From: JANOXC01 sp031418215
Lineage (GTDB): Bacteria > Bacteroidota > Bacteroidia > AKYH767-A > OLB10
Direction: 5' to 3'
Assembly: GCA_031418215.1 (NCBI GenBank)
Contig: JANOXC010000156.1
Coordinates: 1-19,663 of the forward strand
Length of the DNA: 19,663 nt
The notes under the pieces were generated by a model. The model was not told where the DNA came from. It made no database searches and saw only the letters and a program-made list of their open reading frames with translations. Shown here piece by piece: positions 8,261 to 16,300 of this stretch; within the stretch, counting starts at the first letter, position 1, and each line of letters starts with the position of its first letter. The position numbers were made by a program, and so were the translations under genes.

Positions 8261-8286
8261 CATCCGTAGCCTTATGCGAAGGATGG
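8261..8286. terminator. Stem-loop between convergent MFS and ribE genes
   Basis: CCATCC at 8261-8266 pairs with GGATGG at 8281-8286, ending one base from the ribE stop codon. A competing 4-bp pairing (CCTT with AAGG) is possible inside the loop. There is no strong U-tract on either side, so the terminator role is inferred mostly from position. A perfect palindrome, CGATTAATCG, lies nearby at 8243-8252. Confidence 0.35.
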
Positions 8287-8287
8287 A

Positions 8288-8875
8288 TCACTTTTCTCGC
8301 AAGTATGCTTTGATATATTTTCCAAGAATGTCAAACTCAATATTTACCAAGTCACCTGTTTTCAGCAAATGAAAATTAGTATGCTGAAAAGTATAAGGGA
8401 TAACGGCCACAGAAAAACTTCCTTTAACTGAATCCACAACTGTAAGACTAACACCATTCACGGTAATGGATCCTTTTTCAACAGTAATGTTTCCCGGTTT
8501 GGCATCATAGTCAAAAGCAAATAGCCAGCTTCCGTCTCGGTCTTCTATCTTTTTACAAACGGCAGTCTGATCTATATGTCCTTGCACAATATGTCCGTCG
8601 AAACGACCTGTAGCAGGCATGCATCTTTCAAGGTTAACAATGTCGTTTACTTTTAATAAACCAAGGTTGGTTCTTTTCAACGTTTCTTCTACTGCGATTA
8701 CATCGTAGTTATTACCTAGGATTTTGGTTACGGTGAGGCATACGCCATTGTGCGATAGGCTTTGGTCAACTTTTAATTCCGTGGTAAACGGGCATTGAAA
8801 AATAAGATGCTTGTTTTCCCCTTCTTCATGGATCGATTGCAGGATGCCCTGCCCTTCAATAATTCCTGTAAACAT
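8288..8875 (-). CDS. ribE: Riboflavin synthase alpha subunit
   Basis: Riboflavin synthase dismutates two 6,7-dimethyl-8-ribityllumazine molecules to riboflavin in the cytosol. The 195-residue protein shows the internal duplication of the family. The first lumazine-binding barrel starts MFTGIIEGQG and has SHNGVCLTV at 41-49. The second contains GRFDGHIVQGHID at 90-102 and GSITVNGVSLTVV at 135-147. The start was set at the ATG at 8875 because MFTGIIE is the near-universal N-terminus; an upstream ATG at 8905 would add ten unlikely residues. It is divergent from kdsB with about 100 bp between starts. No FMN riboswitch is recognisable, and the other riboflavin genes are not nearby. Confidence 0.96.
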   Translation of the reverse strand: MFTGIIEGQGILQSIHEEGENKHLIFQCPFTTELKVDQSLSHNGVCLTVTKILGNNYDVIAVEETLKRTNLGLLKVNDIVNLERCMPATGRFDGHIVQGHIDQTAVCKKIEDRDGSWLFAFDYDAKPGNITVEKGSITVNGVSLTVVDSVKGSFSVAVIPYTFQHTNFHLLKTGDLVNIEFDILGKYIKAYLREK

Positions 8876-8975
8876 AGTTTGCCGAAGATAGCAATTGCTT
8901 TTCATTGCAAAATTAAGAACGAATTTCTTTCAGAATCATTCTTTATTTAATATTGTACCATTAATCAGTGAAATA

Positions 8976-9719
8976 ATGAAGATCCTAGGTATCATACCTG
9001 CACGTTTTGCCTCCACAAGATTCCCTGGAAAACCCTTGGTAATGATGGATGGCAAGACAATGATTGAGCGCGTTTATACACAGGCATGCAAATCAACATC
9101 TTTACAAAAGGTAATTGTTGCCACTGACAATGAGCATATATATAAAGCAGTGCAAGCATTTAATGGAAACGTAGTAATGACTTCAACAGATCATCCAAGC
9201 GGAACGGATCGTTGTGCAGAAGTTGCAGGAGGAGAACAAGAGCATTATGATGTAATTGTTAATGTGCAGGGTGATGAACCTTTCATCGATCCCAAACAAA
9301 TTGACTTGCTTGTTAATTGCTTCAATGATGCAACGGTCAATATCGCTACCTTAATTAAAAAGATTAGCAGTACTGCTGAGTTGGCAAATCCAAATACACC
9401 GAAAGTTGTTTTAGATGATCATAACAATGCCCTTTATTTTTCCAGACAGGCTATTCCCTTTTTAAAGGGAATCCCTTTGGAGCAATGGCATGAAAAGGGG
9501 GAGTATTTTAAGCATATTGGCATCTATGCTTACCGTCCTGAAACACTGGCAAAACTAGTAGAGCTTCCATTGAGTAAACTGGAAAAAGCCGAGTCGCTGG
9601 AGCAATTACGCTGGCTGGAGCATGGTTTTTCAATCAGGACAGCGGTAACTGATATCGAGACAATAGCAATTGATACCCCTGAGGACCTGGCCAAAATATT
9701 GGCTGGTAGTGTGAGGTAA
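8976..9719 (+). CDS. kdsB: 3-deoxy-manno-octulosonate cytidylyltransferase (CMP-Kdo synthetase)
   Basis: KdsB activates Kdo with CTP to CMP-Kdo, the donor for the inner core of lipopolysaccharide, so the cell is expected to make Kdo-containing LPS. The 247-residue protein is of standard length and opens with GIIPARFASTRFPGKPL at 5-21. It also shows NVQGDEPFIDP in the middle, followed by the KVVLDDHNNALYFSRQAIPF and HIGIYAYR segments characteristic of KdsB. The start is the ATG at 8976; longer readings from a TTG at 8895 add residues unlike the family. A weak -7-like element, TAATATTG, sits at 8948-8955. Inside the gene, 9453-9478 holds alternating CCCTTT/AAAGGG blocks able to form two competing hairpins. 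The HU-SPOR gene follows after 62 bp on the same strand. Confidence 0.96.
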   Translation: MKILGIIPARFASTRFPGKPLVMMDGKTMIERVYTQACKSTSLQKVIVATDNEHIYKAVQAFNGNVVMTSTDHPSGTDRCAEVAGGEQEHYDVIVNVQGDEPFIDPKQIDLLVNCFNDATVNIATLIKKISSTAELANPNTPKVVLDDHNNALYFSRQAIPFLKGIPLEQWHEKGEYFKHIGIYAYRPETLAKLVELPLSKLEKAESLEQLRWLEHGFSIRTAVTDIETIAIDTPEDLAKILAGSVR

Positions 9720-9781
9720 TTGGCCATATTTATTTTTATTCAAGGGGTTTTTGGCTTATTTTAGCAGCATTATTAGGGAAA

Positions 9782-10930
9782 ATGGTGAATTTAGATCTGT
9801 ATATCAGTGAGTTATTGATTGAGCACGATTGTGTTATCATCCCCGGATTTGGCGGGATAGTGACCAATTACCGGTCTTCTTTTTTAAATCCTGCCCACCA
9901 TACTTTTTCACCTCCTTCCAAAAAGCTGGCTTTTAATGCAAGTTTACGTAGTAATGACGGGTTGCTCGCCAATCATTTATGTACACGTTTAGCAGTCACT
10001 TACCAGGAAGCGAACAATATGATCAATTCATTTGTTGAGCGTTGTATGACTACGCTTACATCCGGTAAAAAGCTCTTGCTTGAAAAAATAGGAGAGATTT
10101 ATTTTGACCAGGAACATAACCTTCAGTTTATACCTGATACTAATATTAATTACCTCAAGTCATCATTTGGTTTATACACCATTCACTCGCCTGCAATAAA
10201 ACGCAGTGAGCATGTTGAAGAAGGCGTTCCATTTAAGTCGGTGCAGCGAAACATTAATCGCTCAAAGCAACCTAAAACAGTCTTCCGGATTATTGAAGTG
10301 ATTTCTGTAGCGGCCATGTTAGTCTTCTTAGTATTGAATCCAAACGTTATCAGAAGACTAAATCAACAGGCTGCTTCATTAAATCCATTTGAGCAACCAT
10401 TGCCAATTGAATTACCTTCAGCAAAGCAAAATGCAATTATCGAAACTGATGAATCGTTACCGGCAGTTATTGAGTCTAAAAAAGAAAATGCATTTGCAAT
10501 ACCTGCCGAGCCTATTTCTAAGGATGACAATACAACTGCTTTTGATATGCCAAAGGGAAATGCAGAACTGCCGGCTGACAGAAAAGAAGCTCCCGTTATT
10601 AATTTAAAATCAGAAGTTGCGTTAACTGAAACAAAAGAGACAACTACTGCAGAGATAAAAGAAGCATCTGTTTCAAAAGTGACATCACCGGCAACAACAA
10701 CTGGAAAAATGTATTATGTTATTGGCGGCTGTTTTGGTGTTTTTGAAAATGCAGAAAATTTCCGTGACCAATTAATATCCGAAGGATTCCAGGCTGCCAT
10801 CATTGGTCAAAATGACAGAGGACTTCACATGGTCAGTTTCTTTTCTTCAAACAATATGCAACGTGCCAATGAAGAGCTTGTTTTGATCAAGGAAAAAGCA
10901 CAGGCTAGTGCATGGATGTTTCGGAAATAA
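9782..10930 (+). CDS. HU (CCDC81-type) - transmembrane - SPOR domain protein
   Basis: This 382-residue protein combines a DNA-binding-like cytoplasmic part with a peptidoglycan-binding periplasmic part. Residues 1 to about 135 match the CCDC81-like prokaryotic HU domains common in Bacteroidota: ISELLIEHDCVIIPGFGGIV near 8-27 in the first, GEIYFDQEHNLQFIPD near 104-119 closing the second. A basic stretch (about 154-170) precedes one transmembrane segment at about 171-186. Next is a long Glu/Lys/Thr/Pro-rich linker (about 195-308) and a C-terminal SPOR domain (309-382, starting KMYYVIGGCFG). SPOR domains bind denuded glycan strands at division sites. The predicted topology is N-in, C-out. It follows kdsB closely and may be co-transcribed. 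DNA binding is inferred from the fold family and has not been shown here. Confidence 0.88.
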   Translation: MVNLDLYISELLIEHDCVIIPGFGGIVTNYRSSFLNPAHHTFSPPSKKLAFNASLRSNDGLLANHLCTRLAVTYQEANNMINSFVERCMTTLTSGKKLLLEKIGEIYFDQEHNLQFIPDTNINYLKSSFGLYTIHSPAIKRSEHVEEGVPFKSVQRNINRSKQPKTVFRIIEVISVAAMLVFLVLNPNVIRRLNQQAASLNPFEQPLPIELPSAKQNAIIETDESLPAVIESKKENAFAIPAEPISKDDNTTAFDMPKGNAELPADRKEAPVINLKSEVALTETKETTTAEIKEASVSKVTSPATTTGKMYYVIGGCFGVFENAENFRDQLISEGFQAAIIGQNDRGLHMVSFFSSNNMQRANEELVLIKEKAQASAWMFRK

Positions 10931-10967
10931 AAGAGTAGTCTAAATATTTTTACATAAATTTCAAAAT

Positions 10968-11025
10968 TTGATGTATTTTTCAAACATCAAGATATATATC
11001 CAAAAAGATTGGACGATCATTTTTT
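10968..11025 (+). terminator. AT-rich hairpins between convergent HU-SPOR and phhB genes
   Basis: TTGATGT (10968-10974) pairs with ACATCAA (10984-10990). A second small stem, TCCAA/TTGGA (10999-11003 with 11009-11013), is followed by T6 at 11020-11025. Between them lies the palindrome GATATATATC. The stems are short and AT-rich, so termination of the HU-SPOR transcript here is only plausible. Confidence 0.3.
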
Positions 11026-11257
11026 ATTTTAATAATTCGTCAATGGCAGCAGCAAGTTTTCGATCTTTCTCCGTAACAACTCCGCCTGCATCATGGGTGT
11101 TAAGCCTGATATTTACGGTATTGTAAACATTTGACCAATCAGGGTGATGGTTCATTTTTTCAGCCAGGAAAGCAACGCGTGTCATGAAGGAAAAAGCTTC
11201 ACTAAAATTTCTGAATTTAAATTGTTGGTGAAGCGAATTGCTTTCTTCTTTCCACAT
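11024..11257 (-). CDS. phhB: 4a-hydroxytetrahydrobiopterin dehydratase (pterin-4a-carbinolamine dehydratase)
   Basis: The enzyme dehydrates 4a-hydroxytetrahydrobiopterin made by aromatic amino-acid hydroxylases, so the cofactor can be recycled. The 77-residue protein has the family's active-site pattern EKMNHHPDWSNVYNTV with His37, His38 and Pro39, the aromatic residue at 45, and the third catalytic His at 55 (NTHDAGG), followed by TEKD. It is shorter than the roughly 95-residue typical form because the N-terminal extension is missing, as I recall for Bacteroidota homologues; nothing suggests truncation. The start is the ATG at 11257, 26 bp downstream of the dinB-like stop, so the two are probably co-transcribed. 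No phenylalanine hydroxylase gene is in the window, so its partner is unknown. Confidence 0.93.
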   Translation of the reverse strand: MWKEESNSLHQQFKFRNFSEAFSFMTRVAFLAEKMNHHPDWSNVYNTVNIRLNTHDAGGVVTEKDRKLAAAIDELLK

Positions 11258-11283
11258 CTTTTTTTGTTCTATAAGAATTTCAA

Positions 11284-11799
11284 TTATAAATACCTTTCTT
11301 GCAGTACTTTCATGTGATGTATTTCATGTCCGGCAATTATATATAAAACATCCCTTACTGATAGTTCAGCATTACCTGAAGTGCCGATGTATTGCAATAC
11401 TTCATCAGAAAAAGTTTTGAATAAGGCAAGATTTGATTGACGGATGGCAAAAAATTCAGAAGCAAGATCCTTCAATGTTCGCGTGTTGAAATTAGCGGCC
11501 AACACATAATCATCCTGCTCATAAGGGCTTAATTTAGTTTTGTCTTTTCTTGCAAAGCGCAATGCCCGGTAAGCAAAAACCCTCTCTGAATCACAAAGGT
11601 GGCCTAACACTTCCTTGACGGTCCATTTTCCGGAAGCATAACTGAAATTACCCTTTGTTTCATCCATTGCATTGAAAAAGGTCTTGGTCATGAGGCCTTG
11701 TTGTTCAAGTATGGAAACTATATCATTTCCGTTTACAAGTCGGATGTAATTGTTAAAATATTCCTTACCAAATGTGGGGGTTATGTTTTCTGTTTGCAT
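11284..11799 (-). CDS. DinB-family four-helix-bundle protein (putative metal-dependent enzyme)
   Basis: This 171-residue protein belongs to the DinB/YfiT-like fold, whose members include bacillithiol S-transferases and many uncharacterised metal-binding proteins. The family's three metal-binding histidines are recognisable: His67 in SGKWTVKEVLGHLCDSERVF, and His158 and His162 in the C-terminal GHEIHHMKVL segment (HxxxH). The KWTVKEVLGHL... pattern is very typical of the DinB_2 subgroup. No catalytic role or substrate can be named. It heads a two-gene unit with phhB and is preceded by a perfect -7 element (11819-11826) and a long hairpin/palindrome (11827-11868), suggesting its own regulated promoter. 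The start is the ATG at 11799. Confidence 0.9.
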   Translation of the reverse strand: MQTENITPTFGKEYFNNYIRLVNGNDIVSILEQQGLMTKTFFNAMDETKGNFSYASGKWTVKEVLGHLCDSERVFAYRALRFARKDKTKLSPYEQDDYVLAANFNTRTLKDLASEFFAIRQSNLALFKTFSDEVLQYIGTSGNAELSVRDVLYIIAGHEIHHMKVLQERYL

Positions 11800-11818
11800 A
11801 ACGGTCGTGGTGTTTCCC

Positions 11819-11826
11819 CAAACGTA
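11819..11826 (-). promoter_or_regulatory. Perfect -7 element (TAnnTTTG) upstream of dinB-phhB
   Basis: On the minus strand this reads TACGTTTG and lies 19 bases before the ATG at 11799, giving a leader of about 15 bases. No TTG is found at the usual -33 distance; instead the upstream side is occupied by an inverted repeat. Confidence 0.45.
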
Positions 11827-11868
11827 ATGATTTTTTTGATAGCTATCACCCGCCTTTCAAAAAATCAT
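11827..11868. promoter_or_regulatory. Inverted repeat with internal palindrome abutting the dinB promoter element (operator or terminator)
   Basis: ATGATTTTTTTGA (11827-11839) pairs with TCAAAAAATCAT (11857-11868) with only one unpaired T. Overlapping the left arm and loop is a perfect 12-bp palindrome, TGATAGCTATCA (11837-11848). The structure touches the -7 element of dinB, so a regulator-binding site is attractive. A terminator for the upstream LutB-like gene, about 70 bp after its stop, is the alternative, though no U-tract follows. Confidence 0.45.
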
Positions 11869-11938
11869 CCTTTAGTATTATTCAAGAGGGCAACAACTTT
11901 AAATATTCAATAACTAAGCTAGATATTTGGTATTATGG

Positions 11939-13207
11939 CTAGGCTCTCTTTTCCCGCCATTGCTGGTTAAAAGATTTTGTTGATGAAATCGGCCAGGCAC
12001 GTAGTCCTTCCTTCGATTTTTTGTAATACGATTCCATTACTTTTTTTCTCGCATCCAACCCGGTCCAGCTGATGATATCTCTTTTCAACATCGCTTTTTT
12101 CCATGCGAAATAAAACCACTTCTCTTTTTTGGAGCCAAAACCTTGTTCCACGAACATTTTTCTGTTTTCAAGCGTCAGTCGTGGGAAGCTAATCTTCACA
12201 GGGCAAGCTTCACTGCCACTGCCATCCATGGTGGCTAGATCGGCAAGGTATTTATATTTCTCAGGTCCAAAAGCTAATGGAATTCCAACAGCACGAGCAG
12301 GACCTGGATAGGATTTTCCGCCAACGGTTTTGTAGATTGCTGACGCAGGTAAGCAGGCGCCGCAGTTGATGCAGGAAAGTATCTTACGTTGTGCTTCGTA
12401 TGATAAAACGTTGGTACGGCCATTGTCAATTAATATAATATATAATTCTTCCGGGCCGTCTTTTTCAGTGACTGTGCGTGGACCTGTTAAAATAGTATTA
12501 TATGCATGCTGTGATTTGCCATTTTGATAGGTTGCATGAAGTGATAGCAAGGTATCTACTTCAACTAATGAAGGAACAATTCTGTCAATTGGAGCTAGCA
12601 CAAAGCTAATCCGCGGCATACCTGCAGTTAACAATGCAGCACCATTATTATCACCGATGACGATAGCGGCAGGGTCAGCTATGAAAAACAAAGCTGTTGT
12701 AATTCCTGCATTGGCCTGAATAAATTCCTTATGCAGTTGTTGACGGATGGTATCAGCAGCATCCTCCATTTTATTCATAGAATTTGCCGCAGCAGCAGCG
12801 GATGCCGTCTCCGTGATTTTTCTGGAGTCACTTTTTAAAGCATCATTTACGTTTAGTTCTTCCGTTTGTTGATCGGTACAGGAGGTAACTTTAACGGCAT
12901 TGTTTTTATCAAGGATGTTAATAATCTCTTTGGTAACCTCCTGCATATCCTGAGCCCAGATTACCTTTCCTCCTGATTTAATAAAATTGGATTCGAACTC
13001 TATTAAATATTTGTCCAGGTGATTAATTGTTCTCCAACGCAGACGCTCAGCCCGCATTTTGGCCAGTTCGAGATTGGCAAACTGCTTCACACTTGTTTGA
13101 AAGGAGGTCTGGTATTGTGATACAAATGAATTCATCCGCTGCCGGTGACCCGAATCAGCCATTCCTTTCTTTGCTTCACTAATAAACTGTGGTAATATGT
13201 CAATCAT
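11939..13207 (-). CDS. LutB-like lactate-utilisation iron-sulfur protein with one cluster site degenerate
   Basis: The protein resembles LutB/LldF, the iron-sulfur subunit of the LutABC L-lactate oxidation complex. Counting from the ATG at 13207 (422 residues), the N-terminal two thirds carry the LUD-type region, including NAGITTALFFIADPAAIVI, a PRISFVLAPIDRIVPSL block, LTGPR and EDGPEE-like KDGPEELYIILIDNGR. The ferredoxin-like part follows: CINCGAC at 279-285 and a lone Cys at 335 in EACPVKI. The fourth Cys of the first motif is Ser289, and the two leading Cys of the second motif are Asp328 and Gly331. The start at 13207 was preferred over 13270 because MIDILPQFI fits the family and lies right after a TAAGTTTG element. 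No LutA or LutC is adjacent; pyc lies 161 bp upstream on the same strand. Activity as a lactate oxidase subunit is uncertain. Confidence 0.82.
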   Translation of the reverse strand: MIDILPQFISEAKKGMADSGHRQRMNSFVSQYQTSFQTSVKQFANLELAKMRAERLRWRTINHLDKYLIEFESNFIKSGGKVIWAQDMQEVTKEIINILDKNNAVKVTSCTDQQTEELNVNDALKSDSRKITETASAAAAANSMNKMEDAADTIRQQLHKEFIQANAGITTALFFIADPAAIVIGDNNGAALLTAGMPRISFVLAPIDRIVPSLVEVDTLLSLHATYQNGKSQHAYNTILTGPRTVTEKDGPEELYIILIDNGRTNVLSYEAQRKILSCINCGACLPASAIYKTVGGKSYPGPARAVGIPLAFGPEKYKYLADLATMDGSGSEACPVKISFPRLTLENRKMFVEQGFGSKKEKWFYFAWKKAMLKRDIISWTGLDARKKVMESYYKKSKEGLRAWPISSTKSFNQQWREKRA

Positions 13208-13213
13208 GAACTG

Positions 13214-13221
13214 CAAACTTA
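13214..13221 (-). promoter_or_regulatory. Perfect -7 element (TAnnTTTG) upstream of the LutB-like gene
   Basis: The minus strand reads TAAGTTTG, ending six bases before the ATG at 13207. This would give an almost leaderless transcript and supports the shorter start. No -33 TTG is evident upstream. Confidence 0.45.
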
Positions 13222-13368
13222 TATAAAAGGTGTTTGTGTTGAGGGGTTGAATTAATAAAAAAGCTAACAATCTAAAGTTGAATTCGCCAGTCGCTAGATC
13301 TGAATTATATATAAAGGAGGTACAAACCCAATAACGACATTTGATTAGGTTTTAGCGAAAGAATATTC

Positions 13369-16300
13369 TTACTCGACTTCTACCACAAGATCATCTGATT
13401 CAACCAATGTGCCTTCTGCAAGAATTACCTGCTTAATGGTTATATCACGTGATGCCGTTATGGTTGTTTCCATTTTCATTGCCTCAATTGTGAATAATGG
13501 AGCATTCTTTGAAACTTGCTGCCCCGGTTTAATAAATATTCGGCTTAATAATCCCTGCAAAGGGGTGCCGATTTGATTTTCTGATGTTGCTTTCCTGTGA
13601 CTGGTCTTATTCACTTTTGCCTTTTTATCGACAACGTCAATAGAGCGGGTTTGTCCATTGAGGCGGAAATAAACGGTGCGTTGACCATTTTCATCTACAT
13701 CACCAACATATAAAAGTCGTATAATAATTGTTTTTCCTTTTCCAATTTCTACTAGCAATTCCTCATTGTTTTTCATGCCGAAGAAAAAAGCTGTTGTAGG
13801 TAATGCACTTACTTCACCAAATCGTTTGTTAAATTCATTATATTCTTCAAAAACTTTCGGATAAAACTTCCAGGACAAGAAATCCGTAAAGCCCAATTGC
13901 TTTCCAAACTGTTGTTGAAAGAGAGTAAACTCAACATCAAAATCAACGGGTTTCAGGTGAGCATTCGGAAGATCAGTATATGGTTTCGTTTCTTTTAATA
14001 CAATATCCTGCAATTTTTCAGGAAAACCACCGGGAGGCTGCCCCAGGTCGCCTTTAAAGAAGCTGATTACCGATTCAGGAAAATTAATGCTTTCCCCTTT
14101 ACTATATATATCTTCCTTACTGAGGTTGTTAGAAACCATATATAAAGCCATGTCGCCAACAACCTTGCTACTTGGTGTTACCTTTACAATATCGCCAAAC
14201 AAATCATTGACATCAGCATAAGCTTTTTTTATTTCCTCCATCTTTTCACCCAAACCCAATGAAACTGCTTGTGGTTTTAAATTTGAATATTGTCCGCCGG
14301 GAATTTCATGCTCGTAAACTTGCGCTGTTCCTGCCAGCAATCCTGATTCAAATGGATAATACCATTCTCTAACTGTTTCCCAATAGTTGGAATGTTCGTT
14401 GAGAGATTCAATATTAAAACCTGTATCATGTTTGGTGTTTTGCAATGCCTTCACCAGTGAGTTAAAGTTTGGTTGTGAAGTCAATCCTGACATAGCAGCC
14501 AATGCAACATCAACAACATCAACTCCTGCATCAATGGCTTTTAAATAAGTTGCAGATTGAATGGAAGAGGTGTCATGGGTATGTAAATGAATTGGAATGT
14601 TGATCACCTTTTTCAACTCATTGATCAATAATTCTGCAGCGTAAGGAGTCAGTAAACCTGCCATATCTTTAATGCCTAAGATATGCGCACCCATATCTTC
14701 CAGTTCACGCGCGAGGTCAAGATAGTATTGTAATGAATATTTTTTCTTCTCTTTATTTAAAATATCACCCGTATAACTGATGCAGGCTTCTGCAATGCCA
14801 CCGGTTTTATTTCTTACTGCATCAATACTCACCTTCATGCTTTTTGTCCAGTTAAGTGAATCAAAAATTCGGAAGATGTCAACACCGTTTTTCCACGACT
14901 CTTCAATAAATTTCTCGACAAGGTTGTTGGGATAAGCTGCATAGCCAATAGCATTATTTCCCCGAATCAACATTTGCAATAAAATATTTGGAATAGCTGC
15001 ACGAAATTGTTGCAATCTCTTCCATGGGTCTTCATGCAGAAAACGTAGGGCTACATCAAATGTAGCGCCACCCCACACTTCCATGCTGAACAATTGAGGA
15101 TTGCTTTGTGCAAATGATCCTGCAACGCGCATCATGTCCATTGTACGAACACGCGTGGCGAGCAGACTTTGGTGTGCATCCCTGAAAGTTGTATCGGTGA
15201 ACAATGTTTGCTTTTGTGATTTCAACCACTGTGCAAATTTCTCGGAACCTAATTCGTCTAATTTATTTTTTGTACCGGGAAGATAATTTTTTGTTGAATC
15301 AAATATAGGAATACGCGGCGCTGAAAAAACTCTAGTATTATCTTTTTTTGTAACATCAGGATTGCCATTCACCAATACTTCAGCAAGGTATTTTAAAACC
15401 TTGGTGCCGCTGTCTTGCTTAACTTTAAATTGAAACAGTTCCGGATATTTCTCAATAAATTTTACTGTTGCTTTTCCTTCCTGAAATACCGGATGAGAAA
15501 TTACATTTTCCAAAAATGGAATATTTGTTTTCACGCCTCGGATACGAAATTCCATCAATGTACGGTACATGCGTTTGCTGGCACCGCCAAGTGTTCTGCC
15601 CTGTGCTGTAACCTTTACCAACATGGAATCAAAGAACGGTGAAACCTTTACCCCCTGATATGAACTCCCTTCATCAATACGAATACCATATCCCCCTGCA
15701 TTTCTATAGGCGATCAAAGTACCATAATCAGGTTTGAAATCATTTTGCGGATCTTCCGTTGTAATGCGGCATTGAATGGCAACGCCACGGCAAACAATGT
15801 CTTCTTGTTTTTGAATATCGATCAACGGCGAAGTAAGTGGTTCGCCATCGGCAATCAGAATCTGACTACGCACAATGTCAATTCCTGTAACCTGTTCTGT
15901 AACGGTATGCTCTACCTGTATTCGGGGATTTACTTCAATAAAAAAAATGTTTTCTTTTTCATCTACTAAAAACTCTACTGTTCCTGCATTGTTGTATCCC
16001 ACATGACGAGTGATGCTCAATGCATATTCGTACAATTTATTTTTTGTAGTTTGCTTCAATGAAGGAGCTGGAGCAATCTCCACTACTTTTTGAAAACGGC
16101 GCTGCACAGAACAATCGCGTTCGAAAAGATGCACAATATTTCCATGTTGGTCGCCGAGGATCTGCACTTCAATATGTTTGGGATCATCAACAAATTTTTC
16201 AAGGAAGATGGTGTCATCGCCAAATGCATTTGCTGCTTCGCGGCGTGCTTCATCAAATGCTTTTTCCAGTTCTTCTTTTTTACGGATGACACGCATGCCA

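Noticed and set aside
8164..8288. FMN riboswitch near ribE
   Set aside because: This spacer is downstream of ribE and has no FMN aptamer features; the upstream side (8876-8975) is too short and lacks them as well.
8876..8905. Longer ribE start at ATG 8905
   Set aside because: MFTGIIE at 8875 is the highly conserved N-terminus of riboflavin synthase, so the ten extra residues are unlikely.
8895..8975. Longer N-terminus for kdsB starting at TTG 8895
   Set aside because: The added 27 residues do not resemble KdsB, while MKILGIIPAR from 8976 is the standard start.
10991..11000. Palindrome GATATATATC as a separate regulatory site
   Set aside because: Alternating AT words are abundant throughout this window, and it lies between convergent gene ends.
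13306..13360. Strong AAAGGAGGT Shine-Dalgarno-like sequence on the plus strand in the pyc to LutB-like gap
   Set aside because: No start codon with an open frame follows it, genes on both sides are on the other strand, and Shine-Dalgarno use is weak in this genome.
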